From Dehalococcoidia bacterium (GTDB taxonomy: Bacteria; Chloroflexota; Dehalococcoidia; SM23-28-2; RBG-16-64-32), in contig JAUYGU010000011.1 of NCBI GenBank assembly GCA_030690405.1, forward strand, positions 1-7,395: 7,395 nt of DNA. The letters run 5' to 3'. The notes below the pieces were generated by a model. It was not told the DNA's origin. It saw nothing but the letters and a program-made list of their open reading frames with translations, and did no database searches. Below are positions 1-5,363 of this stretch, in pieces. Every line of letters begins with the position of its first letter. Position 1 is the first letter of the stretch. The position numbers and the translations under genes are program-made.

Positions 1-696
1 GCGGCTGACGCTGACGGGTTAGCCTTCCGGCTGGGCGTGGCTGGCTTCGAGGCCACGGCGAGCGCCGGCGAGACCACCCTTGCCCTCAGGCAGCTTTTCG
101 CGTTCAAGCCTGATGCAATCGTCTTCAATTCCGCCGGCGACCGCCAGCGCGAGCTGTTTCGCCTTCTGGAGACCGTCTCAGATCTTCCCGTCGTGGTCCT
201 CGGCGCTGGAGGCGACGAGGACGAGGTCGTATGGTACCTGGATGCGGGTGCCGCAGATTACGTGGTACGACCTGTGAGCCCGGCCCACCTCTCGGCACGC
301 CTGCGGGTGGTGCTTCGCCATGCCGCCCAGGACATACCGGGAGGAATCATCCAAGTAGGAGACTTGGAGGTCGACCCCGATCGTCACGAGGTGCGACGTA
401 ACGGGCGGGTGGTACGAGTGACGCCGACGGAGTTCCAACTACTGCGAGTTCTGGCAGAGCGGGCTGGTCAGCCCTGCTCCCACCGGATGTTGCTGGAGCG
501 CGTCTGGGGCGACGACTTCGCCGCCTGCACACACTACTTGAGCCTGTACATCGGCTATCTGCGGCGAAAACTTGAGGATGATCCAAAGCATCCGCGCCTG
601 CTGGTCACCCACTGGGGTGTGGGCTACCGCCTGCGGGAAGCGCCCGGCAAACGCGGACTTCAGGCGCAGCGGCGGGCAAGGATGGCTACCTCTTGA
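1..696 (+). CDS. OmpR/PhoB-family response regulator with degenerate receiver (5' partial)
   Basis: This is probably a transcription factor controlling the pilus locus downstream. The frame is open to the left edge, so the true start lies outside the window; a GTG at 37 is only an internal alternative, because receiver-like sequence (ADADG) lies before it. Bases 1 to about 330 encode a receiver-like domain: KPDAIVFNSAG aligns with the strand that normally ends in the phospho-accepting Asp, but Asn is present (codon 127-129). The conserved Thr/Ser is Gly (202-204) and the conserved Lys is Arg (268-270, RPVSP). Bases 346-650 encode a complete winged-helix domain, with a TPTEFQLLRVLAE recognition-domain core, LLERVWG, YLRRKLEDDP and the terminal GVGYRL wing. 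The stop overlaps the next gene by four bases, indicating co-translation with the kinase. The family call is secure; phosphorylation-independent action is an inference. Confidence 0.9.
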   Translation, partial: AADADGLAFRLGVAGFEATASAGETTLALRQLFAFKPDAIVFNSAGDRQRELFRLLETVSDLPVVVLGAGGDEDEVVWYLDAGAADYVVRPVSPAHLSARLRVVLRHAAQDIPGGIIQVGDLEVDPDRHEVRRNGRVVRVTPTEFQLLRVLAERAGQPCSHRMLLERVWGDDFAACTHYLSLYIGYLRRKLEDDPKHPRLLVTHWGVGYRLREAPGKRGLQAQRRARMATS

Positions 697-1607
697 AAGC
701 CCCGCCAAAGCAGATCCTATTCGTCGCCCTCAAGGCGAGGGAGGCGGGCTCGGTGATGACGCCGCTGCGGACTGCGGGACATCTCGTTTCCCTAATTGAG
801 GAGATCGAATCTGCGGGACCGTTCCTCGCCTCGCACGCGTTCGACCAGGCGGTGGTTCCCGCGCCCATGCTGGAATCCCTCCTCAGGCAGCGCGCGCTGT
901 GGGAGGCGTCTGACGGCGAGGCCTGGCGCAGCTCAACTGCAGGCCTGGCTCACGACCTCCGTTGCCTCTTGAACGCTCTCCGACAGGGCATCGCGGAACT
1001 GGACGAGGAGTGCCAACCCCGCCCGGGCGCCGGCGAGGGGCTGAACGAGGTTCGCGGTCGGATATCCACCCTCTCGGAATTCCTCAGCGAACTGATACTC
1101 GAGTTCGATAGCGACGCCGACGAAGAGCTGCACACAACCATCGTCGATCTGGAGGAGGTCATTGAGGCCGCATCTGTGACTGTTTGCTCGGACGCCTCCG
1201 AAAAGGAGCAGCGGCTGGTCATTGACGTCGATGAGGAGGTGGCCCACATCCGCGCCGACAGCACCAAGTTGAAGCGAGTGCTCGCGAACCTCCTGGACTA
1301 TGCGGTCCGCCAGACGCCACGTCTGGGCACGGTGACGGTTCGCGCCATGCCTGTGCAGGACGAGTGCGTCATCGGCGTCCTCGACGGCGGCGAGGGCATC
1401 ACTTCCTCCGAGCTGCGGCGCCTGTTCAGCTCGCCGCTCGGGGTGGTTGGCGTCGTTGGGACGGGTCTGCCGCAGGTCAAGCGGATGGTAGAGCAGCATG
1501 GAGGCCGGGTCTGGGTAGAGAGCCAGAAGGACTCCGGCACGACCGTATTCGTGTCATTCCCTCGAGTTCTTACGGCCCGCGGCGGCAGGCCTCGGGTCCG
1601 TCAGTAA
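693..1607 (+). CDS. Soluble sensor histidine kinase-like protein
   Basis: This is the likely partner of the preceding regulator; the TTG start overlaps its TGA, with an AAGGA ribosome-binding site at 678-682. The product has 304 residues and no membrane segment, so it should be cytoplasmic. Residues 6-65 resemble the first half of a receiver (ILFVAL, then FDQAVVP with Pro at the phospho-Asp position). Residues 80-140 form a DHp-like helix pair with the H-box GLAHDLR (His87). Residues 150-292 form an HATPase_c domain: N-box 191-209 (NLLDYAVRQTP), G1 box DGGEGI at 231-236, GTGL at 256-259, and HGGRVWVES followed by SGTTVFVSFP. The second Asn of the usual NLLxNA, normally the Mg-ATP ligand, is Tyr203 (codon 1299-1301). 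The first Asn (199), the G1 Asp and the histidine remain. It could be a weak kinase, a phosphatase or an ATP-binding scaffold. The sensed signal is unknown. Confidence 0.87.
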   Translation: MKAPPKQILFVALKAREAGSVMTPLRTAGHLVSLIEEIESAGPFLASHAFDQAVVPAPMLESLLRQRALWEASDGEAWRSSTAGLAHDLRCLLNALRQGIAELDEECQPRPGAGEGLNEVRGRISTLSEFLSELILEFDSDADEELHTTIVDLEEVIEAASVTVCSDASEKEQRLVIDVDEEVAHIRADSTKLKRVLANLLDYAVRQTPRLGTVTVRAMPVQDECVIGVLDGGEGITSSELRRLFSSPLGVVGVVGTGLPQVKRMVEQHGGRVWVESQKDSGTTVFVSFPRVLTARGGRPRVRQ

Positions 1608-1619
1608 AGCAGTGGCTAG

Positions 1620-3134
1620 GTGCATTTTCGCGTGTTTAGACCGATTCTCTTTGCGGCGCTGGCAGGCATCGCCTTCGGTTCCCTCTGGCCTGCCGCGGCA
1701 AGAGCCGACCTCGATGGACCCCTCACGGTCCGGATCGATTCCCTGAGCCTGAGCCAGTTTCCAGAAGTTCAGTCTACAGTGACGGTTCTCGACCCGGCGG
1801 GGAACCCCGTTGTCGGGCTGCCACCGGAGGCTTTCCAGGCCAGCGCTGATGGCCAGGCCCTGCCTGTACAAGGGGTGGCGAGCGCCACCGACGAAGGCCT
1901 CGGAATCGGCGTCGTCCTTGCGATCGATCTCAGCGGGAGCATGGGGGGCCAGCCGCTGGCGGAGGCCAAGCAAGCAGCGAAGGCCCTCATAGACCAGCTC
2001 GGGCCGTCTGACCAGGTGGCGATCCTGGGCTTTGACGATACCGTGCGGGTTGTTCAGCCGTTCACCCAAGATCGGCAGCTCCTCATCGGGGCGATCGATA
2101 ACCTGGCTGCAGGAGGGAACACCGCCCTCTACGAGGCCGTCGCGCGCAGCGTCGAGGTCGCGTCAAAGAACGGGTCGCCTCGACGGGCGGTGGTGCTGCT
2201 GTCCGATGGACGTGACGAGGGCACGCAGAGTGGCTTCGATCAGCCGGCGTCACTGGCCGCCGCCAAGCAAGCGGGTGTGCCCATCTTCGCGGTTGGGCTA
2301 GGCGAGCGGATCGAGCAGGCCTACCTGGAGGAGCTGGTGCGGACGGCTCCAGGTCAGCTGACGCTGGCGCCGAAGCCGGAGGGCCTCACGGGCCTCTACC
2401 AGACAATCGGCGCCATCCTCCGCCACCAGTACGTTGTCACGTTCGACGCGAGTTCTCTTCCCCTGGGCGGCACGCTGGCTCTGCGGATCACGGTCAGCGC
2501 TTCGGGCGCCCTCGGTGTGGGGGAGGCATCCCTGCAGATGCCTGCGCCCTCTCCTACGCCGGAGCCATCCCCGCCCAACGTCGTTGCGCCCGCGCCGGTT
2601 GCGCCCGCCCCTGAGGAGCAGACGGGGTCGAGCCCCCTGACGTTCCTCCTGCCAGCCGGGGCCGCCGTGGCCCTGGCCGTTCTGGCGGCGCTGTGGTGGA
2701 GGCGGCGCCGCAGGCGGCCTCCTTCCGAGCCGGACTTAGGACGGCTGGGTCAGTCCCAGGAGGTCCCGCCCACCCCATCCTCCTCCCCTGCAGCCAAGCC
2801 GGAGGTGCGGCCCGAGCCCGCTGAGGCATGGCTGCAGCTGATCACCTCGTCGAGCGATCAGCGGTTCCCGTTGGGCGAAGAGCCCGTGACCATCGGCTAC
2901 ACCTCCGACTGCGCCATACGCCTGCCCAACGGCACAGGCGCCGGCCGCACGGAAAGAGTGCGGGTGTGGCGACGAGAGGGTCGCTACATACTTCACAACC
3001 TAACGCGCAACGGCAGCGTCTCGGTGGCAGGCCGACCCGCCGTCTGGGCGGTGCTGGAGCACGGCGATGAGATCCAGCTGGGGCCGTGCCGGCTGGTCTT
3101 CATGTTTCACACCGCTCATGGAAGAGAACAGTAG
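1620..3134 (+). CDS. VWA-domain membrane protein with C-terminal FHA-like domain
   Basis: A 504-residue protein that appears to span the membrane once. Residues 1-29 look like a signal peptide (ILFAALAGIAFG core, likely cleavage after AARA). Residues 30-90 look like a small beta domain. Residues 95-270 form a von Willebrand A domain with a full metal site: DLSGS (Asp103, Ser105, Ser107), Thr168 in GGNTAL, and Asp196 in LLSDGRDEG. A Pro/Ala-rich linker (309-333) leads to a membrane helix (about 340-360) followed by six arginines, placing the C-terminus in the cytoplasm. Residues 404-497 resemble an FHA fold (VTIGYTSDCAIRLPN, NLTRNGSVSV, LEHGDEIQLG), but Arg of the usual GR is Tyr427 and the SRxH motif is absent. 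The start is GTG at 1620, 12 bases after the kinase stop; GTG at 1632, with AGGTG upstream, is an alternative. A role in adhesion or in signalling between pilus and cytoplasm is inferred from domains and neighbours. Confidence 0.88.
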   Translation: MHFRVFRPILFAALAGIAFGSLWPAAARADLDGPLTVRIDSLSLSQFPEVQSTVTVLDPAGNPVVGLPPEAFQASADGQALPVQGVASATDEGLGIGVVLAIDLSGSMGGQPLAEAKQAAKALIDQLGPSDQVAILGFDDTVRVVQPFTQDRQLLIGAIDNLAAGGNTALYEAVARSVEVASKNGSPRRAVVLLSDGRDEGTQSGFDQPASLAAAKQAGVPIFAVGLGERIEQAYLEELVRTAPGQLTLAPKPEGLTGLYQTIGAILRHQYVVTFDASSLPLGGTLALRITVSASGALGVGEASLQMPAPSPTPEPSPPNVVAPAPVAPAPEEQTGSSPLTFLLPAGAAVALAVLAALWWRRRRRRPPSEPDLGRLGQSQEVPPTPSSSPAAKPEVRPEPAEAWLQLITSSSDQRFPLGEEPVTIGYTSDCAIRLPNGTGAGRTERVRVWRREGRYILHNLTRNGSVSVAGRPAVWAVLEHGDEIQLGPCRLVFMFHTAHGREQ

Positions 3135-3161
3135 GACACGATTCTAACAATTTTCTATAGG
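3133..3161 (+). promoter_or_regulatory. Candidate sigma70-type promoter for flp
   Basis: AGGACA (3133-3138, four of six matches to TTGACA) is separated by 17 bases from TATAGG (3156-3161). The stretch 3139-3165 is clearly AT-rich against a GC-rich background. Transcription would begin at about 3168-3171, directly before the first pairing strand of the folded leader at 3172. The -35 element overlaps the stop codon of the VWA gene. A shifted -10 (TAGGAT, 3158-3163) is possible. This is an inference from sequence only. Confidence 0.45.
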
Positions 3162-3171
3162 ATCTCTTGCA

Positions 3172-3241
3172 CCTTTCCCGCGGCTGCCCGCCTACGATAA
3201 CGACAAACCCGCGAAGGCGGGATTCTGCCTGCTGGGAAAGG
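3172..3241 (+). ncRNA. Structured 5' leader of flp (candidate cis-regulatory RNA)
   Basis: CCTTTCCC (3172-3179) is perfectly complementary to GGGAAAGG (3234-3241). The stem can extend inward with GCGG (3180-3183) pairing to CTGC (3229-3232) past one bulged T, giving about 12 base pairs. Inside, GGCGGG (3216-3221) can pair either with CCCGCC (3187-3192) or, as GCGGG, with CCCGC (3208-3212) closing a GAAG tetraloop, so two inner folds compete. The A-rich segment CGATAACGACAAACC (3195-3209) recalls the 5' half of c-di-GMP-I (GEMM) riboswitches, but the second-half signature ACGCAAAGCC is missing. No T-tract follows, so this is not a simple terminator. It sits about 80 bases before the flp start. 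The folding potential is directly visible; a regulatory role and any ligand are inferred. Confidence 0.4.
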
Positions 3242-3271
3242 GGGTGAGGTCTCTCCAATAACGGCAGCAAC
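3197..3271 (+). repeat. Imperfect direct repeat ATAACGrCA-CAAC in flp leader
   Basis: ATAACGACAAAC (3197-3208) recurs as ATAACGGCAGCAAC (3258-3271), 61 bases apart, with one substitution and a two-base insertion. One copy lies in the loop region of the folded leader and the other lies between that leader and the flp ribosome-binding site. They could be paired protein-binding sites or RNA elements; chance similarity is also possible. Confidence 0.25.
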
Positions 3272-3308
3272 GCTCATTGACAGGTAGGTTCGCCCATTCA
3301 TCCGACAA

Positions 3309-3315
3309 GGGAGGA
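3309..3315 (+). promoter_or_regulatory. Strong ribosome-binding site of flp
   Basis: GGGAGGA, with the GGAGG core at 3310-3314, ends five bases before the ATG at 3320. It fixes the pilin start and is much stronger than the site before tadE, consistent with high pilin output. Confidence 0.8.
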
Positions 3316-3319
3316 AACA

Positions 3320-3544
3320 ATGTTGTCAGCAATACAGTACGCCCACGCCTGGGTGGTCAGTCACCTGCACCGCGACGAGCGGGGCCAGGACCTCATCGAG
3401 TACGCCCTGCTGGGCGGCTTGATCGCCCTAGCCCTCATGGCCGCCGTTTTGCTGCTGAGCGGGGCTATTACTGACATGGCTACCGGGATCGGCAACTGCA
3501 TCGACTTCTCCGACGCTGTGGGATCGGAGTGCTCCCCCTTCTAA
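3320..3544 (+). CDS. flp: Flp-family type IVc major pilin
   Basis: This is the structural subunit of the Tad pilus. The prepilin has 74 residues, a typical size for Flp. A 22-residue leader ends in ERG, and the predicted TadV-type cleavage site is Gly22/Gln23. The mature protein begins QDLIEYALLGGLIALALMAAV, with Glu at +5 and Tyr at +6, the Flp signature, leading into the hydrophobic assembly helix (about residues 25-48). The mature product would be about 52 residues. Its tail carries two cysteines (Cys60 and Cys71) that could form a small disulfide loop, which is unusual for such a short pilin. The start is ATG at 3320, with a strong Shine-Dalgarno five bases upstream. It is the first gene after the candidate promoter and leader and is followed by a very stable hairpin, an arrangement that favours a surplus of pilin transcript. 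Confidence 0.95.
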   Translation: MLSAIQYAHAWVVSHLHRDERGQDLIEYALLGGLIALALMAAVLLLSGAITDMATGIGNCIDFSDAVGSECSPF

Positions 3545-3575
3545 CGCGGGGTCACTGAATCGATGCAAGGGCTAA

Positions 3576-3609
3576 GACGGTGGCAGCGGCGGCTGCCGCT
3601 GCCACCGTC
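3576..3609. other. Perfect 15-bp inverted repeat between flp and tadE
   Basis: GACGGTGGCAGCGGC (3576-3590) and GCCGCTGCCACCGTC (3595-3609) are exact reverse complements around the four-base loop GGCT (3591-3594). This is an exceptionally stable GC-rich hairpin starting 31 bases after the flp stop. No T-run follows, so it is not a canonical intrinsic terminator. It more likely acts as an RNA 3'-end stabiliser, processing site or partial attenuator that separates pilin levels from those of the downstream genes. It also argues against starting tadE at the GTG at 3580, which lies inside the stem. Confidence 0.75.
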
Positions 3610-3630
3610 ACACCCGCAGTGGACGATACG

Positions 3631-4092
3631 GTGAGACGAACACGAAACGGCTGGAGGAACGGAGAGCGTGGGCAGGCGCTCATAGAGATGGCGCTTGTCC
3701 TGCCCCTGATCTGCCTTTTCATCCTCGTCATGGTTGACTTTGGCATCGCTCTGGACCGGCGGGAGGTGCTCCAGCACGCCGTCCGTGAGGGCGCCAGACA
3801 CGCCGCGGTGGCCGCCGACATCGACGCGATCAAACAGCGCACGGTAGATCAGTCGCAGGGAGTGCTCAGCCTCACTGATGTGAGCGTCTGTTACCTGGAC
3901 ACCAACGGCAACGGCCGGGGTGGCGACCCCGGCGATGACGTGCGGGTCGGCGCCAGCTTCACCTACAGGTTCACCGCCGGCGGCGGGGAGATGCTCACCG
4001 CCTTCGGGGTGCCAGTTCCATCCATCGCCATGGACCCGTGGGCCGATATGCGGCTGGAGAACTCGGTGGGGAGCGCCCCGCTTTGCCCTTAG
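3631..4092 (+). CDS. tadE: TadE-family pseudopilin
   Basis: This is a minor pilin/pseudopilin of the Tad secretion system, anchored in the membrane and probably processed by the prepilin peptidase. From GTG 3631 the product has 153 residues. GERGQALIEMALVLPL (residues 11-26) has the Gly/Gln cleavage point and Glu at +5 of TadE-like proteins, followed by a membrane helix to about residue 37. The remainder (about 38-153) would lie outside the membrane. It includes an Asp/Asn/Gly-rich loop at 90-99 (DTNGNGRGGD) that resembles a calcium-binding loop, and two cysteines (87 and 152). An upstream GTG at 3580 stays in frame but lies inside the hairpin stem and would add a poly-Ala tail lacking family features, so 3631 is preferred. 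The ribosome-binding site is weak (AGTGGA, 3618-3623). The stop lies 11 bases before the tadG start. Confidence 0.9.
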   Translation: MRRTRNGWRNGERGQALIEMALVLPLICLFILVMVDFGIALDRREVLQHAVREGARHAAVAADIDAIKQRTVDQSQGVLSLTDVSVCYLDTNGNGRGGDPGDDVRVGASFTYRFTAGGGEMLTAFGVPVPSIAMDPWADMRLENSVGSAPLCP

Positions 4093-4096
4093 GAGG
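4091..4096 (+). promoter_or_regulatory. Ribosome-binding site fixing the tadG start
   Basis: AGGAGG overlaps the tadE stop codon and ends seven bases before ATG 4104. This selects 4104 over the in-frame GTG at 4038, which would sit inside tadE. Confidence 0.8.
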
Positions 4097-4103
4097 CGGT
4101 CCG

Positions 4104-5351
4104 ATGCGAAACGCAACACGACAGGAAGGGAAGGAGATCGGGCAGGCCCTTATTCTGTGGGTCCTGGCCGCGACCATCATCTTCGCCATTGGCGCCATCA
4201 CCGTCGACTTCGGCCTGTGGCTGACCGAACGGCGAGGGGCGCAAAAGGACGCTGACGCGGCAACGATGGCGGGGGCCTTCGAGCTCTTGAGTCAAGACTT
4301 CGTGAATCTCGCCAACAACAACTTCCCGGCGGTCAAGACGGCGGCCGAGGACGCCGCCTACGAGTGGGCAGACTTGAACGGCGTGGCGGCCCCGGATGTG
4401 CACGACCTCGTGGTGGACGACACCGATTGCCTGGGTCCGTCGCCCGTCGTCGACACGGTACAGCTCGCCGCCGAGCACCACACGCGCGCGCTGTTCACCT
4501 CCATCTTCGGTCTGGGCGTCCCCCAGATCGGCGCCCCCGCCAAGGCCTGTCTGGGCTCCATCAACACGGCGCACGGGCTACTACCCGTGGGCGTGCAGGT
4601 GTCGGGCGTCGACAGTGACTGCTGGGCCGACCTGAGCGTGCCCCCGGACGGTGTGGAGGACCCCCTGTTCGGCCAGGAGTGCACGCTGACCTTCGGCGCC
4701 AGTGAGCAGACGTCCGGCGAGGCGGGCCACCTGCGCCTGTTCGACGATGGGAGTTTCGACTGCAGCGGAACGGGCACCGGCGGCGGCAATACATATTTCG
4801 ATGAGCTAGAATCCGGCGGCGCCAACACGGACTGTCACGTCTACAAGTATTTTCTCGATCCGTCGAAGTCCTGCGACGACGACCCCGGTGGCTGTGTTTA
4901 TCCCCTTACCGGCGTGGCCCCGGTGCCGCAATCGAATGCGCTCCAGGACCTGATGGCCAGCGAGGGCGAGTGCAATGCCGAAAACAACTCCGGTTCTTCT
5001 GACCCCCATGACGAGTTCCTGGAGGTGGTCTACGCCGTGAACGGCGACGCGACGCCTTCGCCGGCAACCCTCTTCGCCCGCTATGAATGCACCAGCCCCC
5101 GGCTCGTTTCGCTTATCATCCTTCCCCATTTCGATGTGCAGGGGAACGCTCCCCAACCCATACTCGCCTTCGCTTCGTTCTTCATCAAGGGCTGCGTCAA
5201 CGCGGACGGCCTGTTCAGTGCCACCTGCGACCTGCCGGGCGGCCAGGGCCAGATCAAGCTGCGCGGACATTTCGTGAACCTGTTGGAGACGGCCGGAGGA
5301 GTAGGCCAGATCAGCACGTGGAGTCCCAAACGGATTACTCTTGTGGAGTGA
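4104..5351 (+). CDS. tadG: TadG-like pilus assembly protein
   Basis: A 415-residue membrane-anchored component of the Tad apparatus. The N-terminus (IGQALILWVLAATIIFAIG, residues 12-30) carries the TadE/TadG-type GQA motif and a membrane helix to about residue 38. It is followed by LTERRGAQKDADAATMAGA (40-58), which matches the conserved post-membrane segment of TadG N-terminal domains. The rest is predicted to be outside the membrane and I do not recognise a named domain in it, including no VWA metal motif, although some TadG proteins have one. Twelve cysteines (109, 149, 173, 193, 220, 244, 257, 264, 290, 329, 364, 375) all lie in this outer part, an even number compatible with extensive disulfide bonding. 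A Gly/Ser/Thr/Asp-rich stretch spans about 224-262. It is tightly packed in the operon: 11 bases after tadE and 12 before cpaB. Confident as TadG-like by N-terminus and position; the outer-domain function is unknown. Confidence 0.82.
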   Translation: MRNATRQEGKEIGQALILWVLAATIIFAIGAITVDFGLWLTERRGAQKDADAATMAGAFELLSQDFVNLANNNFPAVKTAAEDAAYEWADLNGVAAPDVHDLVVDDTDCLGPSPVVDTVQLAAEHHTRALFTSIFGLGVPQIGAPAKACLGSINTAHGLLPVGVQVSGVDSDCWADLSVPPDGVEDPLFGQECTLTFGASEQTSGEAGHLRLFDDGSFDCSGTGTGGGNTYFDELESGGANTDCHVYKYFLDPSKSCDDDPGGCVYPLTGVAPVPQSNALQDLMASEGECNAENNSGSSDPHDEFLEVVYAVNGDATPSPATLFARYECTSPRLVSLIILPHFDVQGNAPQPILAFASFFIKGCVNADGLFSATCDLPGGQGQIKLRGHFVNLLETAGGVGQISTWSPKRITLVE

Positions 5352-5356
5352 GGAGG
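5351..5356 (+). promoter_or_regulatory. Ribosome-binding site of cpaB
   Basis: AGGAGG shares its first base with the tadG stop codon and ends seven bases before ATG 5364, which ties the two genes into one transcript. Confidence 0.78.
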
Positions 5357-5363
5357 ATCACCC

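Noticed and set aside
933..1499. 188-codon open frame on the - strand
   Set aside because: It lies opposite the kinase gene, whose motifs are clear on the + strand; the translation has no recognisable domain. It is a high-GC shadow frame.
3277..3282. Perfect TTGACA -35 hexamer before flp
   Set aside because: No -10-like sequence lies 16-18 bases downstream, and the start would fall in the flp ribosome-binding site.
3576..3609. Hairpin as a canonical intrinsic terminator
   Set aside because: The stem is strong but the bases after it (ACACCCGCAG) contain no T-run, and related pilus genes continue on the same strand.
3580..3630. Longer tadE start at GTG 3580
   Set aside because: It would place the start codon inside a 15-bp hairpin and add an Ala-rich extension absent from TadE proteins; GTG 3631 gives a normal short N-terminus.
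4038..4103. Longer tadG start at GTG 4038
   Set aside because: It would overlap tadE by 55 bases and has no good ribosome-binding site, whereas ATG 4104 has AGGAGG at ideal spacing.
3541..4119. 192-codon open frame on the - strand
   Set aside because: It is antisense to tadE, whose processing motif and membrane helix are convincing; the antisense product shows no family features.
4806..5270. 154-codon open frame on the - strand
   Set aside because: It is antisense to tadG, with no start signal or domain; expected by chance in GC-rich coding DNA.
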